Origin: UBA1413 sp964552955
GTDB lineage: Bacteria > Bacteroidota > Bacteroidia > Bacteroidales > Prolixibacteraceae
Assembly (NCBI GenBank): GCA_964552955.1
Contig: CAZKIU010000008.1
Location: 1-64,000, forward strand
Direction of reading: 5' to 3'
DNA length: 64,000 nucleotides
Under the pieces are notes generated by a model. It was given only the letters and a program-made list of their open reading frames with translations, ran no database searches and had not been told where the DNA came from. The translations under genes and the position numbers were made by a program. Positions 6,659 through 15,462 of this stretch are shown piece by piece (the stretch's first letter is position 1; each line of letters opens with the position of its first letter).

Positions 6659-9580
6659 ATGATTTCTCAGCAGGAATATGACGCGTTGAAGGCTTCCCTT
6701 GACGGCGATCTCTTTACCGACAACGTTCAGCGGATCCTTTATTCCACCGATGCTTCCTCCTACAAGGAAAAACCAGCGGCAGTCACCCGGCCTAAAAACA
6801 GCGGTGATGTACTGAAAATCATGGCCTTCGCCAAAAGCCACGGGCTATCGGTCATTCCCCGTGCCGGGGGAACCTCCCTGGCCGGACAGGTGGTTGGTCC
6901 GGGTATTGTCATGGACATCTCCAAATACATGAACAAGATCCTGGATTTCAACAAGGAAGAGCGCTGGGTATGGGTTGAGCCAGGGGTGATTCCGGCGGAA
7001 CTCAATAAATGGCTGGCGCCCCATGGCCTCCAATATGGCCCGGAGACTTCCACGGCCAACCGCTGCTGCATCGGAGGCATGGTGAGCAATAACTCCTGCG
7101 GGCTCCACAGCATCATTTACGGGAGCGCCCGTGAACATATCCTCGAAGCCGACGTGATCCTCTCCGATGGGTCGGAAGTGACCTTCGGTCCCCTGTCCAG
7201 GGAAACGTTCCGGAAGAAATGCGAAGGGGACCCCACCCTCCTGGAAACCAAGATTTACCGCAATATCTGCGAGATCCTCTCCGACCCGGTGAATCAGGCA
7301 GCCATCAGGGAGCACTTCCCCGATCCGCGGGTGACCCGCCGCAACATGGGCTATGCCATCGATGTCCTGCTCGAAAGCGAAGTCTTCACGCCAGGAGGTG
7401 AACCTTTCAACTTCTGCAAGCTGCTCGCCGGCTCTGAGGGAACCCTGGCCTTCATGAAACGCATCAAGCTCAACCTCATTCCCCTGCCGCCCAAGCAGAT
7501 GGGACTGGTCTGCGCCCATTTCCGCACCCTCGAGGAGTCACTCAAAGCCAATCTGATCGCCCTGCAACACCAGCCGCGGGCGGTGGAACTGATGGACGAC
7601 GTAATTCTGGAGTGTACCAAGGAGAACATCGAACAGCGTAAGAACCGCTTCTTCGTGGAGGGAAACCCCGGGGCCATCCTGATGATCGAGCTGGCCTTCG
7701 ACACCGAAGAGGAGCTGCTGAACGCCAGCAATGCCATGATCGGCGACATGAAGGCGGCCGGACTGGGTTACGCATTTCCGCTGGTGACAGGCGCCGACCC
7801 CATCAAAAAGGTGTGGGCCCTGCGCACGGCCGGCCTCGGAGTGCTGGCAAACGTTCCGGGTAAAAGAAAAGGAGTGCCAGGCTTCGAGGATACCGCCGTC
7901 CACCCCGAGTTCCTGCCCGATTATGTCGCGGAATTCAAGGTAATCCTCCATAAATACGGCCTTTCCAGCATCTATTATGCCCATATTGCCACCGGAGAGA
8001 TCCATTTCAGGCCGCTGCTGGATTTGAAGGATCCCGGCGACGTGCAGATCTTCCGTGACCTGATGACCGACCTGGCTGCCCTGGTCCGCAAATACCGGGG
8101 TTCCCTCAGCGGGGAACATGGCGACGGCCGCGTCCGCGGGGAGTTCATCCCTTTCATGCTGGGCGAACACAACTACCAACTGATCCGAAACCTCAAATAT
8201 ACCTGGGACCCCGAAAACCTCTTCAACCCGGGAAAGATCGTGGATACACCCCCCATCACCGATAACTTCCGGTTTGAACCCGGTACGGTGATCCCGGCGT
8301 TCGACACCATCTTTGACTTTTCGGCGAATCGGGATTTCTTCAGCTCTATTGAAAAGTGCAATGGTGCGGGCGATTGCCGCAAGTCGGAGATCATCGGGGG
8401 AACCATGTGCCCCACCTATATGGCCACCCGTGATGAGGACAAGACCACCCGCGGAAGGGCCAACATCCTCAGGGAACTCCTCGCAAAAGCCAACGGGGGT
8501 AATCCCTTTGACCAGAAGGAGATCTATCAGATCCTCGACCTCTGTATCTCCTGCAAAGCCTGTAAGGCCGAATGCCCTTCGAATGTCGACATGGCTAAGC
8601 TGAAGGCGGAATTTCTGCAGCACTATTACGACCTCCACGGCATTCCCTTCCGGAGCAGGCTGGTGGCTTACCTGCCGCGTCTCGAACAACTGGCCATGCT
8701 GATGCAGCCCCTGGCCAACTTCATGATGAAGCAGTCTTTCTTCAAACGGATGGTTGGATTCCACCCCCAGCGGAACCTGCCGCCCCTCTCCCCCATCACC
8801 CTCAGCCGCTGGTTCCGCAATGGCGCCGCCCTGCCTGTCGAAAACCCCAAAAAGAGGGTTTACCTCTTCAACGACGAGTTCACTAATTTCAACGAGAGCG
8901 ACATCGGCATCAAGGCCATCCTGCTGCTCACCCGCCTGGGTTATGAGGTGCGCATTCCCGTGCACCGCGAGAGCGGCCGCACCTGGCTCTCCAAGGGACT
9001 GGTGCGCACGGCGCAGAAAATCGCCACCGACAATGTGCTCTTCCTCAAGGAGCTGATCTCGGGCGACACCCCTTTGGTGGGCATCGAGCCGTCAGCCATC
9101 CTGGCCTTCCGCGATGAATACCCCGAGCTGGTGAAGGAGGAGCTGCGACCCGCCGCGGCCCGCCTGGCCGAAAATGCCCTCCTCTTTGAAGAGTTCTTCT
9201 GCCGCGAAATAGAAGCCGGTAACCTCTCTACGGAGGTTTTTAACCGCGAGAAAAAAGAGATCCTCCTGCATGGTCACTGCCAGCAGAAATCAGTGGCCTC
9301 CACGGTTCCTACGAAGAAAATGCTCTCCTTCCCTGAAAACTATTCCGTCAAAGAGATCCCCTCGGGGTGCTGCGGCATGGCCGGCGCCTTCGGCTACGAA
9401 AAGGAACACTACGACCTCTCCATGAAAATCGGAGAAATGGTGCTCTTCCCCGAAGTGAGGGCTGCCGCCGAAAGCGTGGTGGTCTCAGCCCCGGGCACCT
9501 CCTGCCGCCATCATATCAAAGACGGCACCGGTCGCGAAGCCCTTCACCCCGTAGAGGTGATGTACCAGGCACTGAGATAA
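6659..9580 (+). CDS. FAD-linked D-2-hydroxyacid dehydrogenase with 4Fe-4S and CCG domains (YdiJ/D-lactate dehydrogenase type)
   Basis: Oxidises a D-2-hydroxyacid (D-lactate or D-2-hydroxyglutarate in studied relatives) and passes electrons through Fe-S clusters to an acceptor. The 973-residue chain has three parts. First is an FAD-binding PCMH domain (PRAGGTSLAGQVVGPG near residue 65) with the FAD-oxidase C-terminal domain, including SGEHGDGRVRGEF. Second is a ferredoxin-like region with Cys groups around residues 563-580 and CISCKACKAECP near residue 637. Third are CCG-type cysteine motifs (HGHCQQKS, SGCCGMAGAFGYEKEHY) near the end. Length and order match E. coli YdiJ. It is monocistronic, with its own promoter element, and is followed by a repeat and a scaffold gap. 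The exact substrate cannot be read from the sequence. Confidence 0.9.
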   Translation: MISQQEYDALKASLDGDLFTDNVQRILYSTDASSYKEKPAAVTRPKNSGDVLKIMAFAKSHGLSVIPRAGGTSLAGQVVGPGIVMDISKYMNKILDFNKEERWVWVEPGVIPAELNKWLAPHGLQYGPETSTANRCCIGGMVSNNSCGLHSIIYGSAREHILEADVILSDGSEVTFGPLSRETFRKKCEGDPTLLETKIYRNICEILSDPVNQAAIREHFPDPRVTRRNMGYAIDVLLESEVFTPGGEPFNFCKLLAGSEGTLAFMKRIKLNLIPLPPKQMGLVCAHFRTLEESLKANLIALQHQPRAVELMDDVILECTKENIEQRKNRFFVEGNPGAILMIELAFDTEEELLNASNAMIGDMKAAGLGYAFPLVTGADPIKKVWALRTAGLGVLANVPGKRKGVPGFEDTAVHPEFLPDYVAEFKVILHKYGLSSIYYAHIATGEIHFRPLLDLKDPGDVQIFRDLMTDLAALVRKYRGSLSGEHGDGRVRGEFIPFMLGEHNYQLIRNLKYTWDPENLFNPGKIVDTPPITDNFRFEPGTVIPAFDTIFDFSANRDFFSSIEKCNGAGDCRKSEIIGGTMCPTYMATRDEDKTTRGRANILRELLAKANGGNPFDQKEIYQILDLCISCKACKAECPSNVDMAKLKAEFLQHYYDLHGIPFRSRLVAYLPRLEQLAMLMQPLANFMMKQSFFKRMVGFHPQRNLPPLSPITLSRWFRNGAALPVENPKKRVYLFNDEFTNFNESDIGIKAILLLTRLGYEVRIPVHRESGRTWLSKGLVRTAQKIATDNVLFLKELISGDTPLVGIEPSAILAFRDEYPELVKEELRPAAARLAENALLFEEFFCREIEAGNLSTEVFNREKKEILLHGHCQQKSVASTVPTKKMLSFPENYSVKEIPSGCCGMAGAFGYEKEHYDLSMKIGEMVLFPEVRAAAESVVVSAPGTSCRHHIKDGTGREALHPVEVMYQALR

Positions 9581-9639
9581 ACAGGTTACTATTGAGCGCC
9601 TTCAGCCAGGACCAGGGTGCTCTTCAGGGGGTCTGGCCA

Positions 9640-9766
9640 GACTCCAGATTTCGGATTCCNNNNNNNNNNNNNNNNNNNNNNNNNNNNNNNNNNNNNNNNN
9701 NNNNNNNNNNNNNNNNNNNNNNNNNNNNNNNNNNNNNNNNNNNNNNNNNNNNNNNNNNNGATTCCA
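9640..9766. repeat. 7-bp tandem array (GATTCCA type) broken by a scaffold gap
   Basis: Units GACTCCA, GATTTCG and GATTCC run into the N stretch from the left, and GATTCCA resumes on the right, directly against the stop codon of the TPR gene. The same heptamer family recurs at 45062-45181 and 57328-57439. Unit number is unknown because of the gap. Confidence 0.7.
9660..9759. other. 100-N scaffold gap
   Basis: Exactly 100 N, a conventional filler for a gap of unknown size. Both flanks are GATTCCA heptamers, so the assembly probably broke on the repeat. Confidence 0.98.
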
Positions 9767-11053
9767 TTATGGTTCAGGCAGAATGAGGTTCTTGCCCTTA
9801 CTGTCAAAAAAGAGGGCCTCTTTGATTTTCGCCATCCGGTTGCGGGCATAGGCCTCATTGGGCGCTCCCTTTCCCGCCATTTCGACATAACGGCGGTAGT
9901 ACTGGAAGGCCACCGTCTTGTCGTTTTCAAACTCCTCATAGGTGGTGGCTATTTCAAAGAGCACCTCGCTATCGGAGGGGTCCAGCTCCAGTACCTTTTC
10001 ATAGGCTTCAATGGCTCGCCGAAACTCGCGTTGCTGTCCGTACAATTGTGCCAGGGTGCGGTGGATGACGGGGAGCGTCCACGGAATGGCCAGTTCCCCG
10101 GCTGTTTGCATGAAGCGGATGGCCTCCCCGAAATTTTTCAGGTTTTTATGGCATAACCCACTATAAAAGGGAATCATCGGGTCGTTGGGCGCAAGATAAA
10201 TCGCAGGCTCCAGGATACTTAGGGCTTCCGTTTCCCGCTTGCTGAAATAGAGGACCACCCCGTACTCCTTCCGTACGTTCAGGGCGGTGTCGTTGTGCGC
10301 GAGATAGCGCTCATAGCCTTGCGCAGCCTGGTCATAGGCCTTCATGTAGTAGTCGTTCTGGGCTGTGCGGAGCTCCAGTACCGAATTCCCTGGAAAGAGC
10401 GCCAGGCTTTTCACCAGGTAGTCGCGGGCCAGGGCAAAAGCCGTATCCTGCTGCAAAAGGGTGACCAGAGACAGGGTACTCCCGTAATCACGGGGATTCA
10501 TCTCCAGCACCTGCCGGAAGCGTTCCCGGGCTTCCCGGTTTTTACCGAGCCGCGAGGCACTGACAGCCAGTTGCCGGTTGTAAAACAGATGCAGCGAGTC
10601 GGCCTGGCGCAACTCCGTGAAAACCTGGTAGGCCGCCCTGTTCTCCTGCATGGAGAGGAGAAGCCTTCCCATCCGCGCCTTCAGGGGAAGATGGGAAGGA
10701 TCCAGGGCTACCGCCATCCGGAAGGTCGCTAAGGCATCGGGCGCATTGCCCATGAGTTGATAAACGTCGGCCAGTTCCGACCACCACCGCGCGTTGAGCG
10801 AATCCTTTTGCACCGCATCACGCAACGCCTCCACCGCCGCCGTATAATCAAACTGCTCCCGTAAGGCCAGGGCCCGACGGTACTCTGCATACCCCTGCCG
10901 GGTCGGGAGAACCAGCGAATCGGCTGCCTCGGAATGCCCTTCACCCGAGAGGGATTCCTGTAACTCCAAGGGCTCCGCCCCTCCCTCTTCCTCCTGGGCA
11001 GAGAGCATAAAAGAACTTAAACACATTGCAATAATGGGCCACACTCTGATCAT
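9767..11053 (-). CDS. exported tetratricopeptide-repeat protein
   Basis: A 428-residue protein with a signal peptide of about 20 residues (MIRVWPIIAMCLSSFMLSAQ) followed by an acidic linker. TPR units then fill residues 50 to 410, with recognisable helices such as WWSELADVYQLMGNAPDALATF and LAQLYGQQREFRRAIEAYEKVLELDP. I chose the ATG at 11053 because it begins the signal peptide; the frame stays open upstream but without plausible sequence. TPR proteins are scaffolds, so no specific role can be given. The gene lies downstream of the M56-TonB gene on the same strand, 227 bases away, and abuts the heptamer array at its 3' end. Confidence 0.8.
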   Translation of the reverse strand: MIRVWPIIAMCLSSFMLSAQEEEGGAEPLELQESLSGEGHSEAADSLVLPTRQGYAEYRRALALREQFDYTAAVEALRDAVQKDSLNARWWSELADVYQLMGNAPDALATFRMAVALDPSHLPLKARMGRLLLSMQENRAAYQVFTELRQADSLHLFYNRQLAVSASRLGKNREARERFRQVLEMNPRDYGSTLSLVTLLQQDTAFALARDYLVKSLALFPGNSVLELRTAQNDYYMKAYDQAAQGYERYLAHNDTALNVRKEYGVVLYFSKRETEALSILEPAIYLAPNDPMIPFYSGLCHKNLKNFGEAIRFMQTAGELAIPWTLPVIHRTLAQLYGQQREFRRAIEAYEKVLELDPSDSEVLFEIATTYEEFENDKTVAFQYYRRYVEMAGKGAPNEAYARNRMAKIKEALFFDSKGKNLILPEP

Positions 11054-11280
11054 TGGCTGAATCGTTTTACTATGTATGGTTCTACAGATTATGCTTAAAC
11101 CCACGAGCTCCTTATTCCCAAGGGGATGCACATGTGGTAAAGATAGGATTATTAATCAGGATGCGGCCTGATCTACAAACAAAGAGGCATGTTGACCTGG
11201 CTTGTATTTCCCATCCCGGCCCCACCCTGTTGGGGTTACGGATCATCCCCGGAAAGCCGGTGGCGCCGGCAAGGTTTGCT

Positions 11281-12732
11281 TCATTGGAGTTTAAAACTGA
11301 TGGGCACGGTGTATGCCACATTCACGGCCTTGCCCCGCTGCTTGCCGGGGGCCCACCGGGGCATGGTGTTGACCACCCTGAGGGCTTCCTGGTCCAGCAC
11401 CGGATCCACACCACGCGCAATCTTGGCATTCTTCACGCTCCCGTCGGCCGAAACCACAAAGGAGACATACACCTTTCCCTGGATTCCGTTCTCCTGGGCG
11501 ATGTCGGGATAGTCGATATGCTGGGCGATAAATTTGCGCAAGGCCTCTTCCCCTCCGGGAAACTCAGGCATCTCTTCCACTATGAAAAAAACCTCCTCTT
11601 CCGGGGAGCTTTCCCCGGAACTCTCCAGTCTCACTTCACAGCTTTGTTCCGGTTCTGGCTGACCCTTCATCAATACCAGTTGACTTATGGCCCCACTGCT
11701 GTCTTTCACAATGGCCATTTTGTAATCGCGCGAAGCCAGAAGGGATTCCATTTCGCTGATCGCCTCAGGCGAACCCGCGATTTTCAGCAACGAATCGCCC
11801 CGTTCGATGGTCAGGGGTTCTACACCCCCGGATTCCAACTTCGAACTGGTTTTCTTTTCACAGGCAAACACGACCACCAGGGCCAGCGCCATGAATATTC
11901 CGAAAGAGATCTTTATGCCCGCACTCCGGCGGGAAGTATTTTTAGTCATCATTTTAAAACGGTTTTTTAGGAGTGAATAGTTGAAATGGTGGGCCGCATA
12001 CACCTGGGTGCCTGCAAATCCCGACAATAAAAGATTTTTGTATTCTGCGGGGGTGATGCCCGAACGGAGAACCGCCCTGTCGACCAGGTACTCATGGTTC
12101 TCGCGGACCGCCCGCTTCAATAACCAGATGAACGGATTGAACCACTGAAAAATCAGCAATACATCCAACAACAGGATATCCCAGGTATGCCCCTGCCTGA
12201 TGTGCTCCCGTTCATGGTAAACGATCCGGTCGTAACCCGGGATCCGGGTATACTCCTCCGGAACAAAGAGGTAATGGAGAAAGGAGAAGGGAGGGCTTCC
12301 CTTGCCGGTGAGGACTATTTTGATGTCGCCCTCGCCGGTGACCCGCCCACGGCGGATGATCCGCAGGATCTGCACCACCCGCAGCAGCATGATCAGGGTC
12401 ATCACCCCCACCCCCGCCAGCCAGAGGGTCACCACCAACTGGGAAGAAAATACCAGCCGCTCCATGTTCCCCGACAGGTTCGCGCGCTCTACCAGCACTG
12501 TCTCCAGCAAATTCCGGTAGGGTGTCACCGTCACCTCCGGAAGGACCACCGGCTTTGGTGCCAGCACGGGAATTGCCAACAGTGGCAACAGAAGGGAAAA
12601 TACTACGGACGTCAACAGAAATAACCGGTTGGTCCTGAAAAAAGTCTCCCTCCTCAGGAAAAACAGATAAACCAGGGCAAACAACGTCAAGCTGATCCCT
12701 GATTCCAACAGGTAGTTGACCAGATTATGCAT
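11281..12732 (-). CDS. M56 (BlaR1-like) membrane peptidase with C-terminal TonB domain
   Basis: Membrane sensor-protease of the BlaR1/MecR1 family. The 483 residues hold an N-terminal set of about three membrane helices (residues 5-25, 35-55, 98-120), a cytoplasmic zinc-protease loop with HEREH at 173-177, a further helix near 285, and a TonB C-terminal domain (about 395-483, from FPGGEEALRKFI). The M56-TonB combination is common in Bacteroidota. No penicillin-binding domain is present, so the signal is unlikely to be a beta-lactam sensed in the BlaR1 way. It overlaps the blaI-like gene by 8 bases, so the two are translated together. Presumably it cleaves or inactivates that repressor. Confidence 0.88.
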   Translation of the reverse strand: MHNLVNYLLESGISLTLFALVYLFFLRRETFFRTNRLFLLTSVVFSLLLPLLAIPVLAPKPVVLPEVTVTPYRNLLETVLVERANLSGNMERLVFSSQLVVTLWLAGVGVMTLIMLLRVVQILRIIRRGRVTGEGDIKIVLTGKGSPPFSFLHYLFVPEEYTRIPGYDRIVYHEREHIRQGHTWDILLLDVLLIFQWFNPFIWLLKRAVRENHEYLVDRAVLRSGITPAEYKNLLLSGFAGTQVYAAHHFNYSLLKNRFKMMTKNTSRRSAGIKISFGIFMALALVVVFACEKKTSSKLESGGVEPLTIERGDSLLKIAGSPEAISEMESLLASRDYKMAIVKDSSGAISQLVLMKGQPEPEQSCEVRLESSGESSPEEEVFFIVEEMPEFPGGEEALRKFIAQHIDYPDIAQENGIQGKVYVSFVVSADGSVKNAKIARGVDPVLDQEALRVVNTMPRWAPGKQRGKAVNVAYTVPISFKLQ

Positions 12733-13111
12733 CCTGATTCTCCTCCTCTGTGGTGATGTCCTCCCTGACCTGACGCATTAGCTCATCCAGCTCGGCCACC
12801 GATAAATTGTCCTCCCTGGCAAAAAAGGAAACCATCTCCCGGAACGAACCGCTGAAATAATTCCTCATGAAATTCTTCAGGTAAGTGCGGGTATACTCAT
12901 TTCTGGCAATCAGCGGGAAATACTCATGCGTCTTGCCGTATGCCGTATGGTCCACAAATCCCTTCTGCTCCAATATCCTGACAATGGTCGACACCGTATT
13001 ATAAGCCGGCTTCGGCTCGGGAAACCGTTCCACGATATCCTTCACAAAACCCTTCTCCAGATCCCAGAGAATCTGCATGATCTGCTCCTCTGCTTTGGTC
13101 AGCTCTTTCAT
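12725..13111 (-). CDS. BlaI/MecI/CopY-family transcriptional repressor
   Basis: A 128-residue winged-helix repressor. The start (LTKAEEQIMQILWDLEKGFV), the recognition region (PAYNTVSTIVRILEQKGFV) and the C-terminal dimerisation helices are typical of BlaI/MecI. It is the first gene of a two-gene unit with the M56-TonB sensor. Two palindromes overlapping its promoter at 13223-13258 are probable binding sites, implying autoregulation with release when the sensor peptidase is triggered. The closely spaced divergent ABC-F gene might be under the same control. Confidence 0.9.
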   Translation of the reverse strand: MKELTKAEEQIMQILWDLEKGFVKDIVERFPEPKPAYNTVSTIVRILEQKGFVDHTAYGKTHEYFPLIARNEYTRTYLKNFMRNYFSGSFREMVSFFAREDNLSVAELDELMRQVREDITTEEENQDA

Positions 13112-13213
13112 CTTCTACATTTTTCCCAGCGTTAATACCAATACCATTGATTTCATTTTGTGCAATCTTTTTAGTGAATAATTCTAAACTTTAATAATGG
13201 TGGATATCCAGGA

Positions 13214-13258
13214 CAAACATACAACTAATTATTTAGTTATTCAACTAATTTATTAGTT
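13214..13258 (-). promoter_or_regulatory. blaI-M56 promoter covered by two tandem palindromic operators
   Basis: The minus strand carries -7 TATGTTTG (13214-13221) and -33 TTG (13242-13244), 20 bases apart. Two palindromes, AACTAATTATTTAGTT (13223-13238, one mismatch) and AACTAATTTATTAGTT (13243-13258, perfect), are centred 20 bp apart. That places them on the same DNA face, over the spacer and the -33 element. This geometry suits two BlaI-type dimers. The downstream edge is 34 bp before the ABC-F start. Confidence 0.75.
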
Positions 13259-13292
13259 ATTTTTTTAATATTAATTTCGCAGAAAAAATTCC

Positions 13293-15296
13293 ATGATCCC
13301 ATACCTGCAGGCAGAGAACCTGAGCAAGCGATACGGGGGGTTGTTGCTTTTCGAGGACATCTCCTTTACGATCACCAAGGACCGGAAGGTGGCTCTTATA
13401 GCCCGTAACGGGGTCGGCAAGAGTTCTCTTTTTGATCTGCTGGCGGGAAAGGATACGCCCGACGGGGGCAGGATCACCTGGACCAACGATGTGCGGGTGG
13501 GGTATCTGGAGCAGTCGCCGCGGCTGGATCCCGGCCATACTGTATGGGAGGAGATTTTCACTGCTGACTCGCCCAAACTCAGGGTCGTTAAGGAGTATGA
13601 GCTGGCCCTGGTGCACCACAACCAGGAAGAGTTGGCCCGTCTGACCGAAGAGATGGAGCATTTGGGCGCCTGGGATGCCGAAACGGAGGTGAAGCAGATC
13701 CTCACCCGGCTGAAGATTACCGATTTGGAAGCCCGGGTCGGCGATCTCTCGGGGGGGCAGAAGAAGCGCCTGGGGCTGGCCAAGGTACTCATCAGCCATC
13801 CCGACTTCCTCCTGCTCGATGAGCCCACCAACCACCTCGACCTCGACATGATCGAATGGCTCGAGACTTACCTTGAGCGCTCCTCCTCCACCCTGCTGAT
13901 GGTCACCCACGACCGCTACTTCCTTGACCGGGTGTGTGATGAGATCCTGGAACTCGAAAACAACGAAATATTCAGTTATACCGGCAATTACAGCTATTTC
14001 CTGGAAAAACGGGAGGAGCGGATGGAAGCCCGCCAGTCGGGCATCAACAAGGCGCGTAACCTGCTGCGTACTGAAATCGAATGGATGCGCCGGATGCCCC
14101 AGGCCCGTTCGCATAAAGCCAAATACCGCATCAATGCCTTTTCGGGGCTCCAGGAGAAAGCCCGCGCGGCTTCCGGTGAAAAAACCGTGAACCTCCATGT
14201 CGGCGCGGCCCGCCTGGGGAAGAAAATCATGGAGATCGAACACCTCTCTAAAGGATACGGCGACCTCCGGCTTATCAACGACTTCTCTTACACCTTCTCC
14301 CGTTTCGAAAAGGTAGGGATCGTCGGCGACAACGGCACCGGCAAGACCACCTTCCTGAACCTGATCACCGGACTGACGACACCCGACGCCGGCACCATTT
14401 CGGTGGGCACGACCATCCGCTTCGGCCACTACCGTCAGTCGGGGATCTCCTTCAACCCCCGCGATAAGGTCCTCGACGCCGTCGCCAGAATCAGCGAACT
14501 GATCGGCTTTGACGATGGCAGCCAGGCCACCGCCCAGCAGATGCTCACCCGCTTTTTGTTTCCTCCTGCCGTGCAGCACGACTATGTTGAAAAACTGAGC
14601 GGAGGCGAACAACGCCGCCTTTACCTCTGCACCGTCCTGATGCAGAAACCCAACTTCCTCCTCCTCGACGAACCCACCAACGACCTCGATATCCTTACCC
14701 TAAACGTGCTGGAGGAATACCTCCGCGAATTCGAAGGGTGCGTCATCATCGTCTCGCACGACCGTTTCTTCATGGACAAAATCATCGACCACCTCTTCGT
14801 CTTTGAGGGAAACGGGAAAATCCTCGATTTCCCCGGTAACTACACCCAGTACCGCAATGCGGTGGAAGAGGCTGCCGCGGGCTCTTCCGCTTCCGGAGGG
14901 AAAACCCCCCGGTATAAGGCTGAGGGTACCGAAGGAGGTGAGGATTCATCTCGGGGCAATTCGATAGGTAAAAGAATCGATGCCGGCATAGCCCCTGAGG
15001 GACCAGGAGAGAACGGAGTATCTCCGTCGGGCAAAGTAAGCCCCGGCCAGCCGGCACGTCAGGCACGGAAAGAGGAGGGGCCCAAGCTTACTTTCCGCGA
15101 GAAACGGGAGATGGAAAACCTCGAAACGGAGATCGCCACCCTTGAAGCCCGCAAGAAGGAACTGGAAACCCAGCTCAGCGCGGGAACACTGGGACATGAG
15201 GGCCTTTATGAAACCTCCCTGGAAATCGGCCGTATCGGTGAGGAACTCGACGAAAAAGAACTCCGCTGGCTCGAGCTGAGCGAAAAAAAGGGCTAA
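13293..15296 (+). CDS. ABC-F family ATPase (Uup-like)
   Basis: Soluble protein with two ABC ATPase domains and no membrane part; ABC-F proteins act on ribosomes or, for Uup, on DNA-related stress. The first nucleotide-binding site has RNGVGKSS and LSGGQKKRLGLAKVL with LLLDEPTNHLDLDMIEWLE; the second has VGDNGTGKTT and LSGGEQRRLYLC with LLLDEPTNDLD. The linker between them has the charged helical ABC-F signature (about residues 235-290). A low-complexity stretch (about 525-610) leads to a C-terminal coiled coil like that of Uup. The first Walker A has Ala where Gly is usual, which I recall as normal in Bacteroidota Uup. It is divergent from the blaI unit. Confidence 0.88.
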   Translation: MIPYLQAENLSKRYGGLLLFEDISFTITKDRKVALIARNGVGKSSLFDLLAGKDTPDGGRITWTNDVRVGYLEQSPRLDPGHTVWEEIFTADSPKLRVVKEYELALVHHNQEELARLTEEMEHLGAWDAETEVKQILTRLKITDLEARVGDLSGGQKKRLGLAKVLISHPDFLLLDEPTNHLDLDMIEWLETYLERSSSTLLMVTHDRYFLDRVCDEILELENNEIFSYTGNYSYFLEKREERMEARQSGINKARNLLRTEIEWMRRMPQARSHKAKYRINAFSGLQEKARAASGEKTVNLHVGAARLGKKIMEIEHLSKGYGDLRLINDFSYTFSRFEKVGIVGDNGTGKTTFLNLITGLTTPDAGTISVGTTIRFGHYRQSGISFNPRDKVLDAVARISELIGFDDGSQATAQQMLTRFLFPPAVQHDYVEKLSGGEQRRLYLCTVLMQKPNFLLLDEPTNDLDILTLNVLEEYLREFEGCVIIVSHDRFFMDKIIDHLFVFEGNGKILDFPGNYTQYRNAVEEAAAGSSASGGKTPRYKAEGTEGGEDSSRGNSIGKRIDAGIAPEGPGENGVSPSGKVSPGQPARQARKEEGPKLTFREKREMENLETEIATLEARKKELETQLSAGTLGHEGLYETSLEIGRIGEELDEKELRWLELSEKKG

Positions 15297-15320
15297 CCAT
15301 CCCCACTCCACGGGTTCCCT

Positions 15321-15406
15321 AAAAAAAAGATTCCCGCAGGAAAGCGCCTCACAACCACCGTTCAGGGTGAACCACGGTTGCTTTCAAGGTCTCTACTGCG
15401 GGAATC
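15321..15406 (-). terminator. terminator of the exported Gfo/Idh gene
   Basis: On the minus strand, CTGCGGGAATC's partner arms GATTCCCGCAG (15396-15406 and 15329-15339) form an 11-bp perfect stem, followed by eight T. The loop holds a second, imperfect inverted repeat (CAACC...GGTTG). It lies 57 bases beyond the stop of the gene at 15463. Confidence 0.75.
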
Positions 15407-15462
15407 GGCTCAACTGAAGAGGGAGGCCATCCTGTTAACCAGCGGCCCACTCCCCTTCCGGG

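Noticed and set aside
7538..8965. 475-codon open frame antisense to the FAD/Fe-S dehydrogenase
   Set aside because: Shadow frame; no domain or promoter supports it.
11281..13111. Beta-lactam resistance sensor-regulator pair
   Set aside because: The M56 protein has a TonB domain in place of the penicillin-binding sensor and no beta-lactamase gene is adjacent.
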